From: Serendipita indica DSM 11827
Lineage: Eukaryota; Basidiomycota; Agaricomycetes; Sebacinales; Serendipitaceae
Assembly (NCBI GenBank): GCA_910890315.1
Contig: CAJVGD010000042.1
Coordinates: 1,178,001-1,242,000, forward strand
Length of the DNA stretch: 64,000 bases
Reading direction: 5' to 3'
Shown here piece after piece: positions 10,816-23,178 of this stretch. The notes beneath the pieces were generated by a model. The model was not told where the DNA came from and searched no databases. It was given only the letters and a program-made list of their open reading frames with translations. Each line of letters starts with the position of its first letter. Position 1 is the stretch's first letter. The position numbers were made by a program, and so were the translations under genes.

Positions 10816-11984
10816 ATGAGCGTTGCAAGAATACTACTCCTCGGACTTATCGCAGGCGTAGTCAGAGGACATGGTGGACATGATCAAGCTCCAGATGACA
10901 AGGAATGGGACGCGAAGAGCTACGCGGAGCAGCATGTCAGTGTTCTCGAGCCTCACTGAAACAACTTGAGAAATGCTGATACTCATCAATAATGCAGATG
11001 CATCGAGAACATCACATGTAAGTTATGGTTCATAGCAACTGGCTCGGTTGGGACGGCGCTCCATTCTTGCATGGTTTCGAGGGCTGACACAGACTTGATT
11101 TCTAGCGACTCTTTCGACTTAGCTAGCTTTTTCAAGCTTCATGATCTCAATGGGGATGGCTATTGGGACAAAGCAGAAATTGAAGCAGTCTATGGTGTGC
11201 ACCACGAATACTCCAAGGCCAAAACCCCAGACGAACAGGAGCAACAGGCAAAGGCGGACAAGATTGTCGATGCTGTGCTGAAGCGGATGGATACCAATGG
11301 TAATGGGCTGATAGACAAGGCAGAGTTTGAAGCTGCCGGCTGGGAAGGGCTGCCGTCGTTCAAAAGCTTGGGGGCCGATGGGCATCATTACGACGTCGAG
11401 AGTGGTATGTAGCGCTGTAAATTGCGATGAAGTTCACATGATAACGCTCATTCTAGAATTCTTCCTGCATCACGAGGAGGTGTTCCATTCAACACCGGAG
11501 ACACAAACAGAGTGAGCTTTCACTCATCAGTGTTTACTTTGTATGCTCACCGGGTTCCAGTGATGCATATGTTCACCCAGAAGATATTGAACACTTCGAA
11601 CAGCACGAGAAGATTGAACTCGAAGAAGAGAACAAGGAACGTGCCTATCAAGGCCTACCACCATTCAAGAATCTGAGAGAAGCAGAAGCAGCACGAGAAA
11701 AGGAGATTGCGGACGCCAAAGCCGAAGCTTCGAGAGTCCCGGGCCGCTTTGCGCGTCAACAGCCCCCTGAGAGACAAGATCCAAAGATCAAGTTCAAGGA
11801 CGCAGGCGCTGAAGCGGAGAATAAACCAGAGTGGGGAGAAGGGGATGAAGCGTACATGCGACCGAAAACACCTGCTGAAAAGCTAAGGAAGAATGTCCCA
11901 TACAAGGTCTGTTCGCTCGTGCTCCTTGGAGTCAAACCTGACATTTCGCAGTACAAGTTTAGGCGAAACTGGGGCGATTTCTAG
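10816..11984 (+). CDS. Secreted EF-hand protein, nucleobindin/Ssp120-like
   Basis: The protein begins MSVARILLLGLIAGVVRGHG, a clear signal peptide followed by a His/Asp-rich stretch and SYAEQHMHREHH. Two EF-hand loops are visible: DLNGDGYWDKAE (about 11140-11175) and DTNGNGLIDKAE (about 11288-11325), both with acidic residues at the calcium-coordinating positions. A long charged helix follows (EHFEQHEKIELEEENKERA), then a basic/acidic tail ending YKFRRNWGDF before the TAG. This layout matches the nucleobindin/Ssp120 group of calcium-binding proteins of the Golgi and secretory path, so a role in ER-Golgi cargo handling is inferred. Several introns are seen, including one of 88 bp between the His-rich exon and the first EF hand. 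The gene is convergent with DOP1; the two stops are 88 bp apart. Confidence 0.87.
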
Positions 11985-12071
11985 CGCTTTCCGACGGAGG
12001 TTGTTTATATCTTATGTTACATCGTGCTCTGCATCCACCTATATTGAGCAAATGCCCCGAAGTCTTCAGAC

Positions 12072-15000
12072 CTATGTAGTGCTCTCGAGCTCCTCGACAC
12101 CGCCTTGAAACATCTCTGTCATCAGACCCTTTTCCACGGCGTCCCAGTCTACGGCACCCATACCATAGATTGCCTCGTAAGACGACATGCTGATCTGCGA
12201 GAAGAATGGGAGTAGATCCTTAATGCTCCCTATTTGCTTGACGAATCCGAGGAAAGGTCGACGTAGAGTTGTCGGAGCTGAGAACTCCGCTTCGACGGCG
12301 TATGTACTCATTTGCACCTTGGGTTTGCCATCCATTGTCTGCAAGAAGGATAAATACGTTGGTTCAATGATATCATATCTACCTTCCTTAGTTTCATGTA
12401 AATCGGTCACCATTTCTGCAAGCTGGTCCAACAGCGATTCGGGGGTCCAATCCTCAGGTCGATAAACGGCATCGATGGTGTCTGTCACGAACATCCATTG
12501 TTGACTGTCAGGGTATATCAGTATTTGGCCGTAAATTCAACGTGGCTCACATTTGAAATTCCTGCGTCTGCAACACAAGGAGAAGGTCCAAGAATTTGCA
12601 GGCAGATAGCAGAAGGCCAAGTTCATCCGATCCATCCGCAGGGATCTCTGTAAAGACATGTTCGATTACGCGGAACTGGAAGCTCTGAGTTACGTCTAGA
12701 TTGAAAGGGAACCTGCTTACAAGCTCTGTTAGAATTGTAGGCCAGAAGCTCGCGAGGTTCTGAGCGGACAGTCGACAGAGTAGAACTCGCATGCACAGAT
12801 ATACCTGAGGAGTTCAGCATGACACCTTGAATCAATACGAGGGCTCACCTCGGACTGAACAATCGGGGCAGCGCCGCTCTTCAAAACATCCACTAGTTTC
12901 TCCTGTATGCTGGGAAGTTGGGTCAAGAATTTGTTTTGCCCGCCCGCCAGTACCACGAGGGAAAGTCTCCGTAGGTTCAAAGACTTGATCAGTATCTCAT
13001 ATTCACGGTTTGTGAAGATGTTAGCGGATGGTGCACTCGCAATCTTGCCTTAAGGAAACGTCAGCAGATTGAATGTTGGCTATATTGGAGAACTCACTGA
13101 GAAGGTCTGAAAATACCGTCTTGTCGCTGTCCATGAGAGCGGAGACAATGGGTCGCCACTTCATCGCGGTATCCAAAGTGCAATTGAAGAAGCGTGTGTC
13201 GTTGAATGCCTCTTGGACGGGGCCTCGCCATGCTCGCGTCGCTGCTTGCACTTTGGACATCTCTTTGATCATCTCCAAAATCACATCGTCGACATCCAAG
13301 GTCGACCTACATTGTCATTATAACGGAAAAATTGGATACTGTTACTCACCCAGAGCGTGATTTCATGGCCGGAGCGACGATATAGTAGACCAGGTTCGTG
13401 CTAATCGTTGCGATTCGGTCCGTGTCAGCCAAGAAACGACGGAAGTTAGATATTCCTTTTACGACTAGAAAGTCGTTGATCTTGTCCACAAGTTCGGGAC
13501 CCCAGGTTGCCTTGGTGGTCTCTTCGGACATAGGGGTGGAGATTCGTTTCTCGGGAAGCGCGGTATCCGAATGGGCTGAAGAGCGACTTAGCTCAGGAAA
13601 GTATTGCCGATCGGCTTACCTCTAGGTATTGGAGTCAATCTTCCATTTACTTCCTTATTGACGCCTGGAATCTTGATCCAATTACCTTGCTCGAAGGAGC
13701 CACCTGCAATTAGAATACAGGTATCCACCAATTTGCCGTAGGTTTCCTTCACCATCAGTATATCCCAAGCGACATGAGTATATATCGACCTGTAGGTCCT
13801 TTCGGATCTTTTTATCATCGATAGCACTCGTTTGTGTCACAATCTCGGAAATGGTTGTAAGACACCTGACGAAGAGTGAGTTGATATCAAATGGGGAAGT
13901 GAGAGAGGCAACCGTAATGTCGGTAAAATTTGCATTTTATACGTATAGACGTTTGCGGCAATTTCTTTTGCCAGAGATACAAACCGGTTCCATACTTGAG
14001 TGGCAATCGGTCCCTCCAAGCGACCGAGGTAGTCTTCTAGGAAGAGGAAAAGGACGTAATCGGTGCTGAATTTGATGAGTTGTAATCTGAACCATTGTAA
14101 CGTACGTACACATTTGGGTTGACAGCCATCCTTCTGACTCGTTCTGACGCTGGTGTAGTTCGCATCGAGATACTTTCGCACAACATATGCACTGCGTTCT
14201 GCGCACTGGATGTAAGCAGATCAACCAGTTCAAATGCGGCGTTTCCGTTGCTTTCTCGCAGCTAACGAGGCTGTTAGGCACCCCTTGATTCCCAATACGA
14301 GGACATACGCGGGTGTCTTCGAGCCAGCATTCTACCAAAGTTTCCATCACTTCCGAAGATTGTGCACGGAAGAGTCTCTCCAATGCACGCCGACAACGTA
14401 GCTTCGCTCGACTGTAGATCAGAGTCACCGAATCTTCCTTTGGGCCTGTGCCCAGATTTGGTGTCCAGTCTGACGCCACCCAGATGGAGTACAGAGTTTT
14501 AACAGAGTCGTGAAGGCAACGATATGCAGGGGAGCGAGCCTAGATAGTGAATCAATGATGGGCTTGATGAACCCCAGTAAAGCTCACCGAGAGACTGTCG
14601 GCCGGAATGGTTTGCGCCCCATCCGCACTGAAAACGTTTGTCATTAGACCTAGGAGACCAGACGATTCCTTGTCCACTGCCGACATTGGCATCGTTTCAT
14701 CAAATGCGTCGGTGGATGGCATGTCTCCCTTAGAAAGGCCCTGAAGGATCAGCCTTTCGAGTGCGTGAATTAGCATCACAAACTCTGCATCGGTCATAAT
14801 TTGACCGGCAGGGTTTTCACTCTGGCTGGATGCTACGGCGTCCAATAGGAGCAATGCTTCGTCGAGCTGACGACAAATACATTCGCTGAGGGGGTATGAT
14901 AGATGCTGGAGAGACTGGCTGAATTGTGGGATTGTGGTGAGAATGAAGTCGAGCCAATGTTGCAGAATTGGCCGATTAGTTCGTGTCGATATCCCGTCGG

Positions 15001-18000
15001 TCAAGGTCTGGGACAGAAGCGGATTCAGAGTCGAAGTAGGAAGCTTCTTCGCTGCTGTTTCGTCTAGCACATGCGAGCCAGAAGAGGTGGATAAGTCTAA
15101 AGCGGCGACTGCAAGGGTCGCATCTGCTTTCGACTTCCCCTGTCGGGCGCCTGGGATTGTCGAGGATGCCAGTATAACGGAGTGGAGAATATGAAGAAGT
15201 TTAGGCTGCAAGTCCAATCTGCCGTTATGGATGCACGCATAAGCTTTTGCGACGACGATTCCTTCAATGTGCTCGAGTGTGCTAATGTCCATGTCGCCCC
15301 GTGCTATCACTGTTTGCAGCAAATCGATACTCAGCGATTGGATACGAGAATTTGCCGGTCCAATCATTGCCATGAGGGACGGCTGAGGCTCTGATTGCAG
15401 CAATCGAAGCAATATCGATATAAGGGCGTCCATGTAAGAATCATCGCCTCGGAGAATGCCAACTGCAACAGAAGTTAGAAGAGGCGAGGCTCAATCATAG
15501 TTTACTTACGAGCGAAAGCCCGTTTGTATACATCAACGAAGCCAGCCTTCTTCATGGATGTACTTCGAGCCACCTTGGTAAGACCTTGGCCACCAAACTT
15601 CAAAGTTGAAACCAAAGTGTCGAGCAGGTAGACGACGCGTGATGAATCGAAAGGCTTCTCGTAATTGAACTGCTTGACTTCTCTCCCTTCGAGTGTGATC
15701 GTCGTCGGCGTTCTCTTGACCGTCGGATCCATAAGTTCATATAGGACCGGGTCGAGAATGCGCATATAGGATTTGAGACTACAACGCATCCATGTCTCCC
15801 CTAGTCGTCGAAGTGCCGGGTCGTCCGACTTCATGGTATCCAGAACGTTGAACAAAGGAACTCGGAATTTGAACCCCGGAAATTGTGGATCATCTATCAG
15901 AGATCAGGGAATTGACATGGATCCGTAAAACGCCCACCGCTCAGTCTCCAAAGCACCCCAAACGCCTCATACGCATCATATGTAGGCAGGCCATTGCGCA
16001 CTGTAAGGGACTCCGCGATCAGAGCCTCTACATGTCTGGAAGATGTGCAGGCTTCGAGATCCCATATAAGTTTGACGGCCCTAACATGATACTGCACATA
16101 TTGTGGCCGGAGATACCGCAGAAGCTGATGGCCGTTTAACCCATGCTAACAAATAAGGTGACTTATACGTACAATGTTCATGATCCTCCCAACTTGTCCT
16201 CGCGTATCAATGCTGATCTTCGGCTGAATGATCGCACCTTTGCTCAGATCAATGAGAAGACTGATGACGTTGACGACTGCCTCGAAAGAGTTGGTCTAGG
16301 CGAACAGTTAGTTTGAAACGAAGGTAACCGTGCTCCATACCAGATTCACGTATTCTAAGACTGCATCTCGCCAAACATCGGGACTCCAAGTGATTGTGAC
16401 TTGAATCTTCTGCTTTGCAGAAACTCGCTCGATAAGATCCTTTACCAGTCTCGTGGATCTCACAACAGCCTTCAATGCCTTAGTATTGACTTCTTCACCC
16501 TCCATAGTTACGCAAGCAAGGATGAAAGCGAAAAGATCCTCAGCAGCCGTGGCCATTGGGTATGGCTTCCTTGGTGTCGAAAGTGCCGGCAGCTCTCTGC
16601 AAGGCTTGATACCGTAAAAACCTGTCGCTAGTATGTAGGGCCTCCTTGGGTCCGTGCTTGGTTCGCCGAGAGGGTGCACAAGTGCCGTCGGAGATATAAA
16701 GGAGAGCATATCGCTCAACAGCAAGAGGAGCTCCTCCGTGGCGGATTCAGACACAAAGAGTTGTTGTTCCGATGCGATGGTCTGTAAGAGTCTTAATAGC
16801 TTGTATGCACGGTCCACCACACCCACCGAGGTTAACTCTAACAAGGCGGTGAAGCAGATCGGCAAGTGGATCTTTTGCATCTCCTCATCATTTTTGAACG
16901 TAGTCATGACAAAGCGAACAAGCTTGATTGGCTAGATGTATATTAGCAACAAACCAGATAGGGGGGGGGAGCTATGTAAATACCTTTGGGACCAGAAGCT
17001 TATCCTTCCCATATATTTCGCCTTGGACGGCCGAAAAAAGATGCTTCCACACCACTCTTGGCTCGGCAGCTTCGTAGAGAGAGCTGGCGGCCAAGTGAAT
17101 CTAGCTCAGATTAGTGATTGGACTTCCAAAGGACTCTTATAACATACATCCTCGAAATCTGTTGGTCTGTCACTCAAAATCCTCTTGATAGAGTCAAGCG
17201 TATAGAGGATGAGTGCGTCGGTGAGCTGCGAGCCAATCTCCCATTTGTCCAACAGTGAAAGGAAAACCTTGAGGGGTCGAGCATCCGGAACAGGACTTGG
17301 TGCATCAAGATCTTTCTGTAACAGATAACACATCAGTGGTCACACATTCTTCCCTTGTAAATGAATCACCTTGAGCGTCGCGCACAACAGGCCCATTGCC
17401 CACTCCTTGAGGTAGTCGATTTGCTTTTGTGCACCTCCTTCTTCTGGACCCATTAGCCACGCATACAGCCTTCTATTCAACGCGGAATCACGCCTAAGAA
17501 CGACACCTGTGGCGGCACTCATGAGGATGATACGGTCGTTTATTTGGGCTTTATGCATAACTGGTCCATTTAGTGGAAGCGACGCGAGGAGGAGGTCAAG
17601 TGTCGACCGCCGGACGAGTAGATTATCGTCTTCAAGGGTGGCAGAGAGCGCACGGATCAGGAGACCTACATCTCCTCCAATGATCGCGGCAATATCTAAT
17701 GATCCCGATCAGGTAAACGACTGACTTTAGATGGCACGCCTACCTTCATCACCTGTTAGTTTGGGTAGCCGGCGCGCGAGATAGTGGAGAGCAGGAGCAC
17801 GGGCAGTCTTTGACGTGAGCATGCATAACCAGAGGTTCTGAAGGAAGAATGACTGAGTCACAGTTGCGGACAAACGGTCGAGTATTTGAAGAACCTATAC
17901 TGACATCAGATATAAGGGAAATGCGTATCAATTTGACGTACTCGGTCAAAAAACTCTCCATTTTCTTCTTCAAGACCAGGAAGGAGGGCGAGGATAAATG

Positions 18001-18748
18001 CCTTGGCGACCGGACGAAGTGATTGTTGAATTGCCAAATAGTGCGTGTCGTAGAGATCCAATAGGGTTGGCTGATACGAGTTAGTATTGTATGGCATGAT
18101 AGAAAGAGTGTCTCACCTTTACTGCAGTCGCCGCATACTCGAAGAAGGGGAATAGACCGCTAGACCAGAGATGCAAGTCACGCTTTAGACCTTCTGTCTG
18201 TCTAGTCTCAGCGTATCATGCGCGCAGAATCATTTGTCAAAACGCACTCCTAGTACCAAAAGGATATGCGCATAGACATCGAGGGCGCGCTGATGGACAC
18301 CAGTGGGTAGAGCTGGGTTCAAGCATTGTGCCAATCGTTTGGACACAATGAGTTTACGCGGAATTTCCTTGAATTGCATGTAGCCTTGAAGGGTCTTCGT
18401 GGTCTCAGCGAAAGACAGATATAATAAAAGGACACGCACCTTCAGTAGTTTGCCTAGGAATGCAATGAAATCTGGCCATTCGTGTACACTCTCAAACGTA
18501 GCTAGACACCGCTCGACCTGTTGAGTGTATTTACGGAATTTTGGATCAGCCGCTATAGCTGGTGGCGGATCTATGTTCGATGAAGTATGCGAATAGATAT
18601 TTTGAGTTTAGAAGAATTGATTCATTAAGAAGAGTCGGTAAGGACCCAATGTTCCATGGACATCGTCACATAGAGGGAAGGAGTAGAGAATAAGCAAGTT
18701 GATCGAAAGTTTACTTGAATCTACGTACTCATCCGCTGGGAGATCCAT
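12072..18748 (-). CDS. DOP1: DOP1/Dopey homologue (endosome-Golgi membrane trafficking)
   Basis: This very large gene is split into many exons by roughly 50-65 bp introns. The Dopey N-terminal region is clear: FRKYTQQVERCLATFESVHE, WPDFIAFLGKLLK, then KRLAQCLNPALPTGVHQRAL with DVYAHILLVLG. Long alpha-helical, leucine-rich segments follow, as in the family, and the gene ends with DLLPFFSQISMSSYEAIYGM and a TAG at 12074-12072. The coding length is roughly 1,700-1,800 residues, similar to yeast Dop1. Dop1 works with the flippase Neo1 and with Mon2 in recycling between endosome and Golgi and in ER organisation. I place the start at 18748 (MDLPADEYVDS), joined over a 145-bp intron to PPPAIAADPKFRKY; an ATG elsewhere is possible. 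The gene is divergent from prefoldin 1 and convergent with the EF-hand gene. Confidence 0.9.
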
Positions 18749-19016
18749 GGCGTGGCAGAACCTCCGAGCGCCGAAGTATCGCGGCTCATTGTCGACGTCG
18801 AGATCTACAAACCTCCGCAATATGAGTTCAAAGGGTCTCAACTGTGTGCTGCTCTTTGATTAGGCGTTATTTAAGGACAAGAAACGCGCCCAGCGAGAGA
18901 CCAGGTGTGGGTGGCGGCCAAGTTTGCAGCTTTGATATCTACCACGCTCACCACAAAGTCAACGTCTGGTTTTACTTTCCAAGAGGAACTCATATTACGC
19001 GATTTTCTCAAGCAAA

Positions 19017-19708
19017 ATGTCGCAAAGTCTTCCAGACGACACCCTGCGCAAGGTTTGTCCAGAGGCTGAGAGGCCACACTCAATCAATCGATTTGACGTT
19101 TGATATCATCTTTACGAATGTAACCTGGACATTTCAAAACCCGTCTAATCCATCTACCACTCACCTCGTGTTCCAACGCCTGGATCAACATTTGCTTGTT
19201 CCAACATTACGCTACAGATATTGCATCAGATACAGCAACAAGCCGTCAATGCCAACCGGAACCTCTCGCTCACAAAGGCTCAGCTCTCCGCTAAGGAACG
19301 AGAGCGGCGAATGGTTCAGTTGACAATCAAGGAGATTTCCGAACTGAATTCGGCGGATGGGAAGGAAGTGAAGATGTATAGAGGTGTCGGGAAAATGCAC
19401 GTTGACTTTCGCACTCGCTCTGTTCCTAATTGACGGCTGCAGGTTCATCCAAGTGCCAAAGGCAGATATGGAAGGAAGACTGAACAATCAAGAAAAGGAG
19501 CTGTCAGATGAAGTCGATGGTCTGACTAAAAAGGTCAGTTGCAGTTCCAAGGGAGGAACGAGGACTCATTCGCTTGGTAGAGCAAATATCTCGAGAAGGA
19601 GTTCAATGAAGCTCAGGGACAGCTACGGGATATTGTACGTCTGATTGGTCTCTAGGTCGCGTGACTGACAGGAACTGCCGACAGTTTCAAAGCAGTACCC
19701 GACGATAG
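19017..19708 (+). CDS. PFD1: Prefoldin subunit 1 (beta-type)
   Basis: I read five exons: 19017-19052, 19218-19396, 19443-19533, 19581-19634 and 19685-19708. They encode 127 residues, the normal length. The protein is MSQSLPDDTLRK, then a coiled-coil helix (NRNLSLTKAQLSAKERERRM), the beta-hairpin segment MYRGVGKMFIQVPKADMEG typical of beta-class prefoldin, and a second helix ending QLRDIFQSSTRR. Prefoldin is a hexameric chaperone that hands nascent actin and tubulin to the CCT chaperonin. Two splice features are odd. The first intron is 165 bp, long for this window. The second (19397-19442) begins with GC instead of GT, and using it gives the conserved M-F-I-Q-V-P. The gene is divergent from DOP1, with 268 bp between the starts. 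Confidence 0.92.
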
Positions 19709-20066
19709 GATTCATATCGGTGCACCTCCACCTTGCAATAAACTGCATTTGTATACAAAGCTACACTCGATTTAATCATTCCTATTGTGGCTATCACCAC
19801 GCGAAGGCTACGCGGGGCAGATATCTACAACGCACACGAGCTGCGACTGGACTCAATAGCGCCAGGGCCGAGCGGGTCTCCGAAATCCGCAGCAGGACAA
19901 AATCGGTAACCCGCAGATAGCTGGTGTTGAACGTCGACACCGTTGTTGACGACTCCAGCGAGCTCAAACAAGTCGAGGCAAGTGAGGCGAAGAGGGAGAA
20001 CTGATCTACAGACTGATTAGAAACTGACAATTTGGCCTATCTTTACGGCCTCGAATCCCAGTCGTC

Positions 20067-20094
20067 TTATCTGGTGTGTGATTGGCCGAGATAA
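20067..20094. promoter_or_regulatory. Pair of inverted HGATAR (GATA-factor) sites
   Basis: TTATCT at 20067-20072 and AGATAA at 20089-20094 are the same AGATAA motif on opposite strands, with an ATTGG (reverse CCAAT) between them at 20081-20085. HGATAR is the binding site of AreA/Nit2-type GATA activators, which turn on nitrogen-source transporters when preferred nitrogen is scarce. The pair lies about 150-170 bp upstream of the purine permease ATG, a suitable position. Regulation by a GATA factor is inferred from sequence only. Confidence 0.45.
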
Positions 20095-20142
20095 CGAACG
20101 GGGCCATCCGACTAGTGGGCCACTGCTTTGTTCGACTTGGGC

Positions 20143-20148
20143 TATATA
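20143..20148 (+). promoter_or_regulatory. TATA-like box of the purine permease
   Basis: TATATA lies 93 bp upstream of the permease ATG at 20241, in the context GCTATATAGC. Position and sequence fit a core promoter element. Confidence 0.4.
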
Positions 20149-20240
20149 GCGGCTCCCGCGACTCGCCTCTATCCCCAAGCTTCTTCCTCTCCTCTTTGCA
20201 GAAACTAGACCGGGATCCTTTTCTGCTCGCAGTTGCCGGC

Positions 20241-22486
20241 ATGGACTTTGCTACAAGGTCGAACGATGCCATCGCTCGCTCAGTGGTCGGGCGATGGTTC
20301 AAACTAGACGGCTCAGGCGTCAAAGGTGAACGCAAAGGTTCCAGATTCTGGACGGAGGTTCGAGCCGGTATCACTACCTTCTCGGCCATGGTCTACATTA
20401 TCAGGTAAGCATCTGTCGAGTATTCCCAGCGGCGATCACTCTGTGAAGCCTCGGAACAGCTAATATGAGTCTCTTTGGACTTTTTATCGCGTTTATGTGC
20501 ATTTTGTTGCATATTTTTGGCCTCCCATAGCGAAGCACGCGGTCCGGCTATGCTTTCAGTCGGTCTCGTAGTGGCAGCCGAACGAGTGCGCTCCAGAGCA
20601 TCTACGCGTCGATTATCGCGTTTCTCATTCTCCTGAATAATATGACATGTTTTGACGGGCGTGTCCACAGTGTGAATGCCATCATTCTGTCCCAATCTGG
20701 CGGCAACTGCGTTTGCAATGGTGGAGCGGATGACCCGATTTGCCTTAGTAAGTTGATTTTTGCCTACCAACACAATTTTATTTACCATATCCCAAAGCCA
20801 ACACTGAGTATGCACTCTGCAAGGACGAGGTCCGCCGCGACCTCATTACCGCGACTGCTGGTGTTTCCGCCATGTCCTCTTTCTTGATGGGCCTCTTTGC
20901 CAACTTGCCGGTCACATTGGCCCCCGGTATGGGTCTGAATGCTTACTTTGCCTTCTCGGTCGTCGGCTTCAACGGAACAGGCAGCATTCCTTACAGCAAG
21001 GCTCTCGCTGCTGTGTTCCTCGAAGGATGGCTTTTCGTAATCTTGTACGTGCGGACGGTCTCTATTCCACGAGTTGCTAACTTCGCCCGTTCTAGGACCC
21101 TCCTCGGAATCCGTCAATGGCTCGCTCGTACCATCCCTCGCTCGCTCACCCTTGCGACTGGAGCTGGGATTGGTCTTTTTATCGCTTTCATTGGTCTCCT
21201 CCCTGCTGGAGGTATTGGCGTCATTGGTGGCGATTATGCCAATATGGTTGGATTGGGTGGTTGCAAGGACCAATGTACGTGCTAGAGTTCGAGATTGTCG
21301 GCCTTTTTGCTGATCTATCGGTGTAGATCAGGATCCTGAACACCCATACTACTGTCTCTCGCATGTCCTCCAGCGTCCAACCATCTGGATTGGCATCTTC
21401 CTTGGTGGATTCCTCACCGTACTCCTGATGATATACCGCATTCGTGGTGCGATTCTGTGCGGTATCATCCTCGTCAGCATCATCTCCTGGCCTCGATCGA
21501 CTTCCGTTACCTACTTCCCTCATACTCCTGCCGGAGACGCCAACTTTGACTTCTTCAAGAAAGTTGTCACCTTCCGGCCAATCCAGCGCACGCTCAACGC
21601 CATTGACTATGAGTACTCGGACGGCAAGATTTGGCTCGCCCTGATTACGTTCCTCTATGTCGATATCATGGACACCACGGGTACTCTGTATTCCATGGCT
21701 CGGTTCGCCGGTGTCATGAATGAGCGCACTGCCGACTTCGAGAACAGCACCATCGCTTACTGTATCGATGCTTTCTCCATCTCCATTGGTGCCCTTTTCG
21801 GTACTTCGCCTGTTACTGCATTCATTGAGAGCGCAACCGGTATCTCTGAAGGTGGTAAGACGGGTCTCACCGCCATTACCTCTGGATTGTGCTTCTTCAT
21901 CTCCATTTTCTTCGCCCCCATCTTTGCCTCCATTCCAGCGTGGGCGACCGGAGGTGCACTCGTCATTTCTGGCTCGTTGATGATCCGGAACGTCGTTGAT
22001 ATCAACTGGAGCTACCTCGGCGATGCAGTGCCGGCATTCCTCACCCTTATAATCATCCCCTTCAGCTTTAACATCGCCTACGGTCTTATCGCGGGCATCT
22101 GCGCCATGGTCATCCTCAAGGGCGTCCCATGGGTGATCAGCAAGGCCACCGGCGGACGTATTCAACCACCAAATTACGAGGCTCGTGAGGATTGGGGTTT
22201 CCCTAGTGGTGGACTCGCACCACAGTGGGCGTACGTGTCCTAACAACACAGCTTTCGTTGTACTGACGGTCATTACAGTAAAAAGCTAGCCAAGGGCGAC
22301 AGGCGCTTCTGGGTTCCAGACGAGGACGAAATTGCTCTCCCCCATCACAATAAAGAGACCGGGTCACCTCGCTCTGGTTCCCTCGACGAGAAGCACGAAG
22401 GTTCGGAGAAGGCTCCCCCTCATCTCGTTCACGAGGCTCCTCCGGAGACGGAAGGACCCAACAAGCCAGTTACATCCCCGGTCTAA
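20241..22486 (+). CDS. AzgA-type purine (adenine/guanine/hypoxanthine) permease, NCS2 superfamily
   Basis: This membrane transporter is predicted to import purine bases by proton symport. It starts MDFATRSNDAIARSVVGRWF, followed by the family motif WTEVRAGITTFSAMVYIISV split by the first intron. Hallmark segments follow: FLMGLFANLPVTLAPGMGLN with AYFAFSVVG, DIMDTTGTLYSMARFAG, GTSPVTAFIESATGISEGGK with TGLTA (substrate-binding region) and IIPFSFNIAYGLIAGI. About a dozen hydrophobic helices are present. The hydrophilic C-terminal tail, after KKLAKGDRRFWVPDEDE, is rich in Glu and Pro and ends PVTSPV. The first intron (20405-20670) is 266 bp, about five times the local norm. The third exon contains DDPICL and continues after an intron with YALCKDEVRRDLITATAGVS. 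Upstream GATA sites suggest nitrogen regulation. Confidence 0.93.
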
Positions 22487-23178
22487 TTACTCAAGTGGAC
22501 GCAGTTCGGATCAGCGTAGAGAGGGTCGGTCATCTGTCACAGTCTCTTCGCCGGAAAGTTATGGTGACGGAAAATAGATAGACTTCTCGGTGTAATCTTT
22601 GTATGTCCAATCTGTTCGATTTCAAGTCTTTACTTCCTAGAAATTGATTGTGATGCTTTCATTTGAGTGGCCATTTGTATTCAATTGCTCGTCCAGATCC
22701 CGAAGCATCTTTCAACGAAAACACTGGAATCAGAGTATGCCAAACTCATTTGCCCCGCTACTTTTATAAAAAGGAGGCTCGCTGTTTACTATGAGTCTCC
22801 AGTCGTAGCGCTTGGAATCAGCGCCAGTGGTCTCAATGTGTTTTGGAATCCCTGCAACGCCCTTTGTTAACGTGTTTTTCACCCTGTTCGGCGCTTTGAT
22901 ACTCCAGCTACACCTGGAGTGTGGGGTCCTGAATTGAATTGAGGTAGGCGCGGCTGCACCAAACGTCGCGTGGCACTCGACTGAGTAGTTTCAAGGGTTA
23001 CACCTCATAGCTTTTTGTCACCAGCTGCCTCGTGTACTCCGGGCCATAAACACCCAGTCTCCAGGGTTCGGCTGGGACCCCCTCTTTTGTCCTCTCCACC
23101 CTCGTCCGCGCTAAGAGTTTTGGTAACCATAGGTTTTCATTTTCTGACAGGCATCTAACATCTTCTAGAGGAACACTC
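22487..23178. other. Intergenic region with one perfect inverted repeat
   Basis: These 692 bp follow the permease and precede a gene on the same strand, so they hold its 3' UTR and the next promoter. I see no convincing coding sequence. The only structure is the small inverted repeat listed separately. Confidence 0.4.
22901..22920. repeat. 20-bp inverted repeat, 7-bp arms
   Basis: ACTCCAG and CTGGAGT form perfect arms around a 6-base centre (CTACAC). It lies about 260 bp upstream of the start at 23179. It could be a dimeric-regulator site or chance; nothing else supports a role. Confidence 0.3.

Larger units (their letters stand above)
19709..20240. other. Intergenic region upstream of the purine permease
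   Basis: This 532-bp gap lies between prefoldin 1 and the permease. I see no coherent coding sequence. It contains the GATA-type sites and TATA-like box listed separately. Confidence 0.4.

Noticed and set aside
20393-20815. A 140-codon minus-strand frame across the long permease intron
   Set aside because: It overlaps a conserved permease exon and has no protein-like motifs.
21221-22273. A 350-codon minus-strand frame opposite the purine permease
   Set aside because: It is the antisense shadow of a high-GC membrane-protein exon; its translation is Gly/Asp/Glu-biased without domain, while the plus strand has clear AzgA motifs.
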